A DNA stretch of 64,000 bases from assembly GCF_000524195.1 (NCBI RefSeq), contig NW_020170381.1, forward strand, positions 1,766,153-1,830,152. Reading direction: 5' to 3'. A program made the translations under genes and the position numbers. Position 1 is the first letter of the stretch. Every line of letters begins with the position of its first letter. Below are positions 23,801-37,000 of the stretch, in pieces. This DNA comes from Echinococcus granulosus. Lineage: Eukaryota > Platyhelminthes > Cestoda > Cyclophyllidea > Taeniidae. The notes under the pieces are model-generated. The model did not search any database. It was given only the letters and a program-made list of their open reading frames with translations, and was not told where the DNA came from.

Positions 23801-26800
23801 AGCTTAGAAAAGCTCCTTGCACGATCCACGCGAGATCAGCCGTTCCATCTGCCTCTATGAAATTTCATGCAACTGTGTTAGCGATCGCGTTTGTACTTAA
23901 AATTCCTCCTGAGTCCGACTGAAATTAATATTGCTTCATGGAAGGAACAAGAAAGAAAGGCGTGGTCATAAAAGGGGAGAAATGGGATGGAGAGGAGAAC
24001 AGACTGACTAACCTTACGAAGGAGACGTTTGTGACCACGTCGGGTCATGGCCTCGGCAATCCTCGTGGCGGTAGCCTTGACGTGAGCGTGGTGGCGCCAA
24101 CGCCTCAGCACCCGACCCATCAGGTGCCTCTGATGCAGCGCGCGGACGCTGTAGTAACACTCATACATTCTTTTCTGCCTGCTCACCACCGATCTCCAGT
24201 GTCGAAGGGCAGTACGACATAGCCTCGTGTCCTTTGTCGCCTAATCATTATAACACACTAACTCCGAACGAGTGGATCAACTTTGGGAGGGTCTCCTGAC
24301 ATTCTTACAGCAATATCATGTCATAGTAACTCATGCAAAGCATTTCCATTATCAAACTATTTTCGATAAAAAAGGGTCGTCAACAGAGGGACTTTTTTTA
24401 CAAAAAAGCATGCTGATATTCAAGAGATTTGATACTACGAATAATATAGTACAGTGATAAAAACTTGTCCAAAATGGTTCAGCAAAAGGGGAAACTGGAA
24501 TTCATCCAGCCAAATTCATTTCCTCAACCTTTGCACAATTTGCGTTTACTATTCGTTTATAATCCTCAAAGTACATTTTTTAAAAGAAAAACTTTTGTGA
24601 GCATTCTCTGGGATACTCCGAGCCGGAAATATTGAAAGCGAATGAAATCACGTATGTGTAGGATCCCAAGGTGGAAAAAGATTACTAAGTTAAGAAAACG
24701 ACGTAGCGCTGAGGCGACCGCGGATTATTTACGGGGTGGGTAGAATTAGCTTAAATCACTGCGCTTACGCTTCAAATTGCCAAACCATCAAAAATGCATC
24801 ACTCATCTGTGTAAGCAATACCATTTTTAAATCTGCCACTGCAATGTTGGATGTATGGACCACACTTTTGTGGAACCCAATAATGCATTGTTGCGCTTTG
24901 GACAAAGAAAATAGGTGTACCTCAAAGTGCGCGACGGCGATGTGGATGGAGGTTCGGCAAGCGCAAAAGTTAAGCCAAGCGCGTAGAGCGCGTTGGAGGA
25001 GAGTCCGTCGGGTGTGAAAGGTGACAACGCTCTGCTGATGGAGAGCCAGACGAAGTCCGCGGGCCCGACGGATCCAGGCCCGCAGCACCCGCCTCAACAG
25101 GCGTCGTCGGTCGTGGGCCGCTGCGCGCCCCATCTGCTTCATCTCCTCCTCCGTTTTTGCCGCCAATGTCACTGCCGCCGGTGTTTCCGTCACCTGTCGC
25201 TTCCTTGACACTATCGCAAATGCTCGCATTGCCCGGAATATGCGATACATCAGCTTCAACCTGTACAAAGCACACAACACAGAAGCTGAATGGGGCTCTG
25301 TGCTGATGGGTCAATGCATAAGCATTGAATACTTTATGAGTGAGGTTCAACCGTCTTAAAATGAAAGTAAAATAACCCCTGCATGAATTTGAAAGCAAGC
25401 CATAAATTATATCGGTCGAAAACATTCTTGAACAAAATCAGCTTTATATTTAGAATGGTTTGCTTTCCCTTGAAAAAGAAATGTTTCGAATGGCGCAAAA
25501 CAGCTCTTAAGAAATTCGCTACGGTAAAATTTCAAATGGGGTGTCATTATAATTTGTGAAATATTTTAAGCAATTGGAAATTAATCGTGGCTATTTATGG
25601 CTTTTCATACCCAAAACGCTGGAAGTTTAGTGACCCCATCAACATCGGTAGACCTCACTGGTGATTCTGCACTGGGTTAGCCATCGAAATAAGCACATAA
25701 AACAGTTCAATTGTTAACATCATACTCAGATTTACAGCGATATGACGCTTAGGGAAGTGTGTGTACCGGTAAAATGTGCTACTGATGAGCATCCTTTGGG
25801 CGGCCTCGAGCCAGAGACGGAGGATAGCGTGCTTTTGGCGGCGGCTGCGCTCGCATGCAAAGCTGTTCAATTTGGCCTGCTCCTTAGAGGATGGCGCCTG
25901 CGCAGGGTCCTTCCAAGCCTCGAGCGAGCGAATCAGACCCGTGACGCAGCCGAGCGGTGGACTGGCCCCGCGGACCCGTGGTCGCTTGCATGGTGCCGAT
26001 CCCTGTGTGCGTACAATAGCCCTTAATGGGTTCTTAGAGTGATGCATATCTTTCACCCGCTACTTATTTGCTCCAAACCTCGCTAGTGCGATTCGCGTAA
26101 CTGCACAAAAAATTAACAGGTGCGGTTAGTGATAAATTCATACCGCCATCATTGTTGGGTGATGATAGCCAGCAACAAATACATATTTTAGAAGCCGAGT
26201 AACCAACAAATTGTTAAAATGAAATTAAACAATGGTGACGATGGAGCCACGAATAAACCGAAATAAAGATGTAAATACTAAATGGATTCATAGGTTTAAC
26301 AAACGCCTACCTTTGAAACTGGGCGAGCGTGTGAAGATGCATCTGTGGGCCAACAACTGCTGAGAATCTACAGGAAAGTAGCTTTCAATGTAAAAAGTCA
26401 TTAAATAAATTTTGACTAGCAAAGCTACATAAGTCCTCGTTTGCAATAACAATAAAACAATTTAAACGTCACATTAAGACTTGGTGCGATGCGTAAAAAC
26501 GCTTTAAAGGAAACATAAATTTCCCATTGGTTGAGAAGCGGATCGCAAACGCCTATGGACGAGGTATTCAGAGCGCAAAAAAAGCCAAAATAAACTTTCT
26601 AGTAGCTGTTTTTGCATAGCACTCAAGTCTTTGAGGTTCCTGTAGTGAATACGAAGCGTGTTAGAGGAAACGAATGTACTTTTCAGATATATTTACCCCC
26701 TAGATACTTTAAAACGCAATTTGAGGAGGATGTGCAGGTCGCGTGGTTTATGAGTTGCTCACAAGACATCGGTAACGATTAGTTACTAAGTGCTGCTGTT

Positions 26801-28031
26801 TTATTTTTTGTTAAAACATGAGACATCTTGTCAAATAGCTAGTAGCCTTCAAGTATTTCTCTTCCCTTAAGGTGGTCGATGATTTACGCAGAAGAGGAGC
26901 CACTCTCACCGGTGATTCGTTGTAGGTACCTAATGGCTGCCGCTGTAATGCGATCCAAAAGCTACTTATTTTTGAGAAATGCTTTAGGACTCGAAATAAC
27001 ACCATAATTTCGGCTAAAACAATGGATTGTGTGTTTTAACGAATCCGAATAAGTCCACTGTTTCAATCACATGGAGAATCGTAAATCGCTGTTTACGTAT
27101 CAACTGAAGGTCGATAGGTGTTAAAGTACATCAAATGGATCTGCCTCGCCCTCCTAAATTTGATGTGACTAGAGAAAACCATGGCGACTTTAAAAATTTC
27201 CCAATGATTGTTTGCTTCAGGTATAAATACTCTTTACACTTAGTAGTGCTTTTTGCAAAGCAAGGGTGTTTAGATTGAAAAATGGAAGTTAGTGTGGGCA
27301 ATCTAATAGGGGATATAAGCAACGTTCAATTGAACTGGTTCAGGTCATTGAACTCCCAACTCTTCGCTGCTTAGGCCTTATCCACCACACAAAATCTCTG
27401 CGCTTTAAATGGGTAAAGGTACAAAAATGATCACTTGGATTGCTAAGTTAAAACAGATAGTTATTGGGAAAATTGACTTTAATGGGCTAATAAAACGGTG
27501 AAATAGAATGGATAGATCGCTCGTTAATGTATAAATCAAGACGTGAATGGATATTCATTTATCCGTTTGTAGTCAAATGCTCTGTGATCTGTAAAAATTT
27601 CACGTGCTCTTTTCTGCTTCAGCTGACATCGACACGACCGAAAGTGTGGGGGCGGCACGCTTTAGGATAAATCCGCTAATAGTTGTAGATTGACCAAGGC
27701 GGGTAGACGCTTGACTTTCGCTTAAGCTTTGAATAAGGCACAAGTGCCACTGAAGCCGACTTATCCCAATTTGTAAGTGGTTATGCCAACAGACTGTGCT
27801 GTTAGTGGAATAACTCATACGTAGAAGAGGGTTATCAAACGCAGTACGATACCTGGATTTGATGCTCGAACGAGGAGGATCTGAAAAGCGATGGAGAGGT
27901 GCAGGAACTCTTTCCTAATCCTTCCAAAAATACAAATCTATTAAAACGTTTTACTTGTAACCTATCATTTTGTGTATACACAGTTACTTACTCCGAAAAG
28001 CGGGTTCTTCATGTGAAATCAGTTCAACTTT
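20840..28031 (-). CDS. SFI1: SFI1-like centrin-binding repeat protein (5' end unresolved)
   Basis: Fourteen exons join in phase: 28031-27992, 27880-27853, 27759-27604, 26367-26311, 26100-26079, 26002-25767, 25260-24921, 24240-24013, 23362-23072, 22228-21956, 21778-21422, 21388-21250, ~21093-21002 and 20935-20840, totalling 2355 nt (~784 codons). The middle exons carry at least nine Sfi1 repeats, helical units with a hydrophobic-x-x-W-R core, such as LLRRVLRAWIRRA, LLQRALRAWLNF, LMGRVLRRWRHHA, LCIVFQRWRNEM, LASALRTWRHRL and ALTLQARAWRAWTVYL. Sfi1 repeats form a long helix that binds centrins at the centrosome or spindle-pole body. The core repeat exons have phase-0 boundaries. The 22-nt and 28-nt microexons are supported only by splice signals and phase. 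The first listed exon has an acceptor but no ATG; the start may lie upstream or come from a spliced leader. Exons upstream of 26100 are less certain than the repeat region. Confidence 0.82.
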
Positions 28032-28098
28032 CTACAAAGTAATATACGCGCCCGTTAAAACCGTATGAGAATCGTACGCTTGCTAAATCCTTTATTTC

Positions 28099-31000
28099 AT
28101 GGAGGGTTTGGCGGGCAGCATAGAAGTAAAGTTCAGTTTGGATGATGACAACAATTACATCAACCCTACTGAAAAGGGTAAGCGAAAGCCAGCACATAAA
28201 TCATGACGGTAACGAAAAAATATCTGCTACGGATTCCATACCAGACGGCTCATTTCTATTATCGTCAGATCCAAACCCAGTCAAGATCTTTAGGCAGTTG
28301 ATAACTAATTAACTCTTTTATACCCTAGATGCATTGTTCATCTTTAAATGAAGTTGACAAGTTAATTTCTGACATTATTCTTAAGATCTTTGCAGTATTT
28401 TTAGATTTGACTAGCTATTCTGGAAATCTCAAACAATCGTTTTTTTTAATATTTGCAGGTATAGTTGACAAGGCTCAAAAAAGGGTTGTAGAAGACATAA
28501 AATCACCTGCATTTTTATAGCAGAAAAACTTGCCTTGAATATCTTCGGTGTTTCAGATTGTAGCTAAAAAATAAAAGACGATTAAACGGAAGATATATGC
28601 AAATATCGACTAAGATACAAATACGCGTATAAGAATGGGCTTTCCTCACGGATAGAAGAGTTTGCAGATAGGTAGACTTTATGAATGTTCGGGATGTCAC
28701 ACCCGTGTATCCTTTGATAGGCTAGCATGTTGATCGGGCCAGGTTTAAATAATTAGCGGAATTCGGTGGCACCAGCGCAAAATACCGGACGCAATTAGTT
28801 TTTTTTTTGGATTTTGGACCGAAAACCCCAAAATGTCCTTATTTCTAAACTATGTTTGCCTCATTTTACCGCAACGCAGCTAAGAGAATGTTTCCTTACG
28901 TCCGAAACTAATACCGAGGCATCTTATGTACGGGATGCTTAACTCAATAAATTCTAAGGGATGTATAAAAGAGGAGCACTTTATCTTAAACCTCCAAAAG
29001 TATCAAAAGAGGCAGAGAATACGACGAATGAAAACGTATTCTAAAAAACTAGTATAGTGAATCATTTAAGGTGCGTGAGTTCACCTGTCATAAGGTGTAA
29101 AGGAGCGTTGCACATAGCAACAGTTTTACAATTTGAAGGGATCCGCAGCACAAGAACATGATTGTTGAAAAATAATTTCTGTAAAATCGGGAGCAAAACG
29201 AGTGTTTCTTCGTAATTAACAAACACGTGCAACCACACGCCAAATTTCAACGAAATTATTACCACGATGGTACGCGTCGTTCAAATGAACAGTGTCCAAC
29301 AGTTGATCGCAAAAAAGGTATCGCTTAAACCGAGGCATCGACAAAGGAGAGTTTAAGCCAACAGCAATGTGATGACAATCAATAAGGGATAAACCATAAC
29401 GAGGTTATACGAACCAAAAAACCTACAGTTATTGGGTCATGCGGGATTGCATTGAAAATACTTCGAGTCCAAGGCTGAAATTTAACTGAATGAAGCGGCG
29501 ATTCTTCGAACAAAGCCTCAAAATGAAAAATTTGATATAAAGTTATGTGGTCGAATGAAATAATGTAAAACTTAGGTTCAAAATACCTGATCCTGTTCGC
29601 ACAGAAAAAGAACAGGGTAATCCCTCTTTTGAAAAGTCTTAGGAAGCTCGGAGTTATCTATAAAGTAAATAGTTCAATTTCAATTGGTACACAAAAATCG
29701 TCTACCTATTAGGGCTGCCGAAATTGAACTAGCAACTCCTTTAATGAAACGCCGCCTAGAGCAAATAGGTGATAAAGCGGATTGAACAGGATCAATGTTC
29801 GCATCCATCACTGGCTTATCGCAGCACAACAAATCTGAAGGCCTTTGAGATTGATTGCTTTCCATAAATAGCACATCCTGTCCTGTTAGAGAATGAGACA
29901 TTCCACAAAATTGATAGAACGGGCCTTCAGAGCTAAAGAAGTTTATAGAATGCAAGGCATGCATTACCCCAAAAACCCCAATCGTTATCGTAAGATGTGG
30001 GTAACACTGCCGTTTCCCAATAAAAGCACTCTGTAAGTTTTATAATGTGCCAATAACACCTAGAATCACTGTGTCTAATAAGATACAAAAAGCAAAAATG
30101 AAAACGTGCCTCCCACGTAACAATCATAGCAGACGATGGTGACGAAAATAAAAATCGCTTAAAAAGAAAAATAAATAGTCTACAAAAATTATCGTCAATT
30201 CTCACATGGGGAAAAGCTGGAACAAAAAGGCCCAATAAATGCAAAAAAATTGTCAAGTAAAGGCAAAATCATTATTATTACATTCCTCATTATGAATGGA
30301 CATAAAGATAGGTGAGGGCAGAACCGCACTCACCTAACTGTCATTACACAACAAAATACAACGACTTTACAGGTGTACCATTATGACAGTATATCCACTA
30401 CAAGAAACGCATCCCATTATTAACGAAAGTTTATGACTCATTTTCTCAAAAAAAATAAGGCGCACCTTAGCTAAGACAAAATTTTTCTGGTATTATAGGC
30501 AAATAAGAGGGTGTAAGAAATTGGACGAACATGAATTTTGGCAAAAAAACAGCACAAAAAACACTCCAGACTCTAGGCGACGCCCAATCAAATCGGCGCT
30601 ACACCGATGGTTGGATCATGTAAACAAAATGGATCAATTAATACATTTGGCACGTGTTTTGACATAGTGCCAGCCTTTTCAAAATATTACACTAATTCAC
30701 CTTTCTAAATTTGTGTCTCTCGTTAGAGTATGTTCAAATCTCTTGCGGTTAGCCCTAGTCACTATCGTTCTACCTTAAGGGCGTTTAAATATAAATGTTT
30801 GCATAGTTCAGAAAGTTATTGACAAAATGCTTTCGTAAAAGCAAAATAAACAAAAAAAATGGTTTTCACTTGTGTCGGAAGATAGGAAGTGTTCTGCAAA
30901 ATCAGCAATAAAATGAAAACTCGAAAATGCGACCGCAGGATGGAAAAGTTTCTTTAAACTCTCTTGACCGTAACAAACCCTAGTGTAATTAACCTTGGCA

Positions 31001-34000
31001 TCCCAAGTTATTTATGGCGTTAGTCACGTCATAGGAGCATGACGGAAGATCAATTCCCCACGCACAGATAAGTTAATGCTACTTGCATATCAGGGAGGCC
31101 ATTCCAAAGAGTGAGTGAAGATACTTGAGCGCAGTATGTCTGAAATATCACGACAATTCTACTACGTCCGTAGATTTTTTTTGCTATGAAACTGCAGCGG
31201 TGGAAGAGGGAACTGTGCTAGCCATCTCCTGTGCCTTTCGCTTGTATCTGTAATAGCTGCTAAGAAGCAGTTTTTGATATAGAACGAGGTGCATATAATT
31301 TTGTTCTTACTTTAATGTATCGTCCTGAGACTTCTCTAAGGACGAAAAAAAAAATATTCGGGCAGAATATGTATTCGATACAGAGGATTTATTTCAGCTA
31401 CTGGCATGGCCCAAAGGCCAGCCCACCCAGCGTGGTACAAGAAGACTAATTCAAAAGTTCAAAAGTGGCGCCTCACTAATACCGAGGGGTAGACCACCAT
31501 CATATTACACTGATACTGACCAGTTACATATCCCTGGATTCTGGCTTGCTGATATAGAGTTGGAGAAGGTACCGCGTATTCACTTAATCGACACCTTTAT
31601 GTAATACGATAGTGGTTTATCCCTCGGTTCTNNNNNNNNNNNNNNNNNNNNNNNNNNNNNNNNNNNNNNNNNNNNNNNNNNNNNNNNNNNNNNNNNNNNN
31701 NNNNNNNNNNNNNNNNNNNNNNNNNNNNNNNTTTATACTGTAATGCAATGGTGGTTTATCCCTCGGTGTTGGTGGGGCTCCCCTTTTGTACCTTTAAATC
31801 AGCCTTCTTGTACCACGCTAAGTGGGCTGACCTTGGGGCCATGCCAGTAGCCCAGACACCTTTTCTGTGCTAAATATATTTATTTTGCCCGAGTATTGTG
31901 TCGTTTTTCGTCTTTAGGGAAGTCTTGTGCCGCTACACTACTGTATGTTGAATACTCAAATTCTGCCCAATAATTGTGCCTTACTTGGTCCTCAAAGGAG
32001 TCTTAAGGTGCTACAATATATAGAATTTCGGAGCAAACACTGACAAAACGTATTCTTAATTTTTACAATACGAAAATTACTTGTCTAAAACACTTTGAGA
32101 GGTGAAATTAAGAGTCAATGTAGAAGACCCAAAAGGACTTCTTAGAATTCCTTTGTTCCTTCCTTAAGGTCAAACAGCAATTATTCTTATTTATAATGTA
32201 AAATCAACTTTATTTTTAGTAAATGGTTTCATTATTATTTTACAAAACCTATAGTGTTCAGGCAAGTTAGCAGAACTTAAGAAGTGTAAAAAGCAAGCCT
32301 TTTGTGAAAATAGTTTAGCATTTACGTTGTGCCTTTTAAACTAGATCTCAGTTGTTGTTATTACTTCCATTCGATTTGAAATTGGGTTTTCACGCATTTA
32401 AATTGCACCCCTATGGCACCTCCTTTTTTCATTAGCCAAGTCTTAAGCATTTAAAAGCAATTTTGAAATTTCTTTAGGTCTTGAATATTAGGTTGAGTTT
32501 TTAGTTGAGTTGCAGAAGCGTGGACCTAATGCATGCCCTACACTTTTTTGAATGAGTCAAATGCTAACAAACATTGGCACTTATGTTATACCGGTTCTCT
32601 GAACACACTGCGGATGTGCCTCGGTGTTTTAAAAGTTTTTACTAGCAGCTGCCGTATTTTCCATCAACCTAACCACTGCAATCGTGTTCTTGTAGTGAAA
32701 TCCATTTGTACCGAGTCAAAATAGGGCAAGTCCCCCCAGCTCCTTTGGATCAGATAGATAACGCTGATTGAGCAATTAGTAATGTTTTCAATATTGTTAC
32801 ACCTACAATCTTTTGGTCCTGAAATCTATCACCTACTTATCACTAGTATATTTATAGTGAGGAAAAGTGGCTCTCAGTCCTTAGATAATTGGCAAAGTTG
32901 CATGTATTTAAGCTAGCCGTACAGTATGCATTGAATTTTGCTCTGAGCCTTTGACGAATATCACATACGACTATGTCATTTTTCCTGTTCTGGGACTTGT
33001 CTTGCAGGTCTAGCTTTGTACATGGATGGCTTGTCATGCGGCTTAATTTTATTCTAACTTTGTTTCATACCGTTAATTTGATCTGATCCCACTTATGTAC
33101 TTTGTTTCGTGCACTATTTGTCATGTCCTTATCTTGCTATCATATTACCTGTTTTGAATCTTATTCGACTGTTATTTTGAAGGAATTGAACTTTTACCTT
33201 GTGACAGGCAGGGTGTTAGATTTTAGGCATAATAACCTACAACTTTAATGGGTGCAGTTTTTCCGCGCCATGTGTTCATTTTTTTCATGTTAGGCAGAAG
33301 TAGATCTGTCTGAGTCTGTCAGAATATAAATTACTCTGTTTTACTGAATTCGAATCTCTCCATTATTTGCTGCTTTTTGTCATAATCGCTACTGTTGCCG
33401 TACTTTAGGCCTAATGACTACTGCATGGACCATTCGGGCTAGGCGAAACCTCGTGACAGTTCGTCGGCCGGCTTCTCTTAACTCGCTTCCCGATCTCTCT
33501 GATAACCTCGAAATCGGAAGCCGCTCATGCAGTGGCCCCAGAGCACCTTTCATGTCACCCGGCAACTTTGAGCTCTGGGATCAGAATTCCACTGATTGCC
33601 TTGCTGATAGTCGTACCTGTCGGCGTTACTCCAATATTTCTGTGTCCTTCCTTGGCAGCTGTATTAGGCGTCAATATCGGTCTTCATTTTTACTCTCAGA
33701 TGACCGGATGATTGGAGTTACTCGATGCGAAACATTTCAACCAGAGGATGCTAAAGCCGATGTCCGAGTAGGTCGTTAAACCAAAATGACACAATTGTTC
33801 TTTTTTTCCTAGGTAAGTCTTTCTCTTCAGGGGCCATCAAATGGACTTATCAATTCTGGTCAGCGTACTTCGCAGTCCGCACCTAGCCTTATTCCTGACA
33901 GCCTTGAAGATAACCGTGATTGGGCGTGTTTGATGCTCACAACGGATCGACCTAGGGACTCTGAACTCATCGGTCGTATCGGGAGTCGCAATTATTTCAC

Positions 34001-37000
34001 TAACAGTGAATCTGGTGCCCCCTACTTCCATAGAAGAATCACACCACTGCAGAAGGAAGAGGAGTACATATTTTTACGCACCCCATCCGTCGATGCAAAT
34101 ACATCTCTCGATGAGGATTTTGAAAGTCGGGCAATGGGTGGTGCAAAAGAAGGTCTCATAAGATCTGGGAGCTTCACCGTCTTGATGATGGGCGCGGCCT
34201 CAGACGTAGAGCCCAGTACAGAGCGGGTGGAGAAAGACACCTGCCGGCTGCTCTCCCGACACCAAGAAAGTCGTTCCTCTGTTGTCTCTCCACCTGGTCG
34301 CATTTCACTCAGTGATAAAGGTAAAGTTGGCGCAACTTCCTTTTTGCAATACAAATGTGTCCTTCCCTTAGAGCTATCTTAATCCTTTATGTTGTCACTA
34401 TTTGCTCAAGACGTACTTGTATTTCACTCAAGTTGACTCGTTTGTGTCTCTCCCTTATTATTAAAAATTCGGTTTTATTAATGATATTAGGATAACCTTC
34501 AAATAAAAAAAACACCCAGGTCGCAGTACCCCATTAGGTTTTTGTGTTCAAATAGCTTACTAGTCTTGCACGGAAATCCACTACTTCAGCTTTGTTCTCT
34601 GATTGCGTTTGTCCTCAACTTTCTGGCTGTCACTTTCTAACCCAACGCTCATATCTTGTGCTTGCGTTACAAATTTTCATATTGATTTAATTTTTAATAT
34701 CTAAGATGTCAAATTAATTGCTTCAACCTATGTCACATGGTATACCTTCATTATTAATAAAGTTTTTCCTGATAACCCAGTTGTGTGATCATGAAACGGT
34801 ACATGCGATGCTATTCGGAACTGCCGCAGTTTCTTCCAAGGCATTTCAGCCATATTTGCCTTTTAAACATCACATATTGGCGTCCTTATTTTCACAATCT
34901 TGGCATGCAAGAGGCGAAGTTGGTCGATGTCTTGGGAAACATCGCAAAACTATGAGAATTTTTATGCTTGTGTTAGTGAGTGAAATTTTCATAATGGTTT
35001 TTCTGCATCTCTTGCACGTGAATTTGCCCACTATGTTCCCTTTAAATGCCAATGCATAAGGTAAGTCGTCAACGCCCAGTGGCGTTGATGGTGAGCATCA
35101 AGCACCTCAAGTGTATACAGGACTAGGATATTGCTCCAACCCCCGTTGGCTTTTACTAATTGAACGCAAAGGAATCTCTCACTTACAAATCCCAGTGGAC
35201 GAATTTATTTCCTCCCAAAGTTCAAGCACTGGCGATTTTAATACTTCCAGTTATCTTTTATGAGGCAAATACTCCCCTTAGACATGTTATTAGAATCGGA
35301 ACAGATTGACTTCAATGATAACATTTACCTAGACTTCATTAGTTTAAGAACAATCATAGTTCACGTATACTATCCAACAATCTGAAAATGCTGGACAAAT
35401 ATCCGTTTGTTTGTGATCAAAGGGCGCCAAATACCTAGCTGTCTGTCAGGAATAATGGCAATATACAATAAAAGCTTTATTGTTCCAATACTGTTTCCAA
35501 AATGTGCAGCTCAGTTTAAACTTGTGCCATTTGTGTCGGGACCGGAGCCAATCAAGCCATATTATCTACTCCTTTGCATTCTAAAATTTGTAAAAAAATA
35601 CTCGTAGAAATGTATTTAACTTCAAAGGATTGACCTGTCTTTAATAGAAGTGGTTGTTGGTCGTGCAATCAAAGTGGTGGAAACTATATCTCAAGGGTTG
35701 CACTAGCTCTTCCTTGGCTGTGTGAAAAGACGGTAAAAGGGTTAGCACTTACATCGAGCCTTAGTGTTACCCACACTAAGGTCTTACTCGGAAATTTGTG
35801 TTAAAATTGAATTTAAACCATGCTCAAAGACTAGTCTGGTTTTTAACCTCGGATTGGCTCCATTTAGCACTATTAAAATTTGAAAAATTGTAGTAATTTC
35901 TCAACGCATGTCACTTGTGATTTGCTCATTTTTTGACAATCAAGTACGTATTTTCATAAAAACGTTTGCCCAGCCCTTCACCTGAAAATTTGGATGTATG
36001 TACCTTTGTTTACTAGTACTATTTTAAATACGATAGATAGGCAGGTTTTATTGACACTTGCGGTGGGACCATGGGGATAAACTTTAAGTAGCACTTGGAA
36101 ATGCGTTTCCAATGGGCATAGTGCAATAGCTACCTTGCGTACCTTTCAGGAGATCTCCAAACACTAAAAGTATGGACCTTCCTTGCAGGAATTTCGAATA
36201 TTTGGTTGCTCCGCACGTATATTTAGTCCTGCCGTTTTTCGGTTTACCATTCCTTGCAGACGAAATTTCCGGCTTTAAAATATTTATATTTATTTGCAGT
36301 CTGAAGTGCTATTTTTTTTTTGAGTACAATACCTGAATTTTTAGTGCCAGTCAATACCCCTCTCGGGTAGAAATCATACGGAAAAGTGTTTGTCATTTGA
36401 ATGCTTTTCCAAATGGAGGGCCGCCTGGTGCTAGAGATAGGGGACTATTTTGATACTATGGGTTAATGTTCCTTTGCTTCATATTGTTTTCGTGGGTTTG
36501 AAGACGAAATCGGCAAATTTATGCTAACTAGGATGTTTTGCACCAACTGCTTTTGTTTATGCAACTGAAAGCCCTAGCATAGGGTGATTTCTGCATGTTA
36601 AATATGAGGCATTGAAAGGAGTGTGCACCACGCCGAATCTTCTGCATGCAGTGTTCTATGTTTGTTGTAACCACCTTCTCAATGTTTCACGTGTGTGCCT
36701 TTTCAATACCTACACTTTATTGATATTTTTTCACTTTAATCAAACAGAAGCATGATTAAACTCTTCTTGAATCGCAATTGTTTATTTAAACTCAATTCCT
36801 CTGGCGCTAATTTTGTCTAATATATCATGGTTTTTAATAAGTTTATTAAATACTACCTCTAGAATGCCTCTAACAGTGGGTATGATACTCGCGTAGAAGG
36901 TCGCCTTAATCGTTTCCTCGCAAATTGAAAAGTCCAGAGCTGAAGTGAATTAACTCTTTGAATGCATATCACCCCATTCTCACGTTGCATGTCGCCTAGC

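Larger units (their letters stand above)
28178..33408. other. Intron 1 of the large plus-strand gene
   Basis: This contains the possible short alternative exon (28459-28520), the antisense candidate exon (29706-29932), long AT-rich stretches without genes, the inverted repeat cluster and the 100-N gap. I see nothing else that I can support. Confidence 0.5.

Noticed and set aside
26811..27005. Possible SFI1 exon ending ...NESP with a GTGAGA donor
   Set aside because: Its phase 0 does not fit the phase-2 neighbours in the best exon chain.
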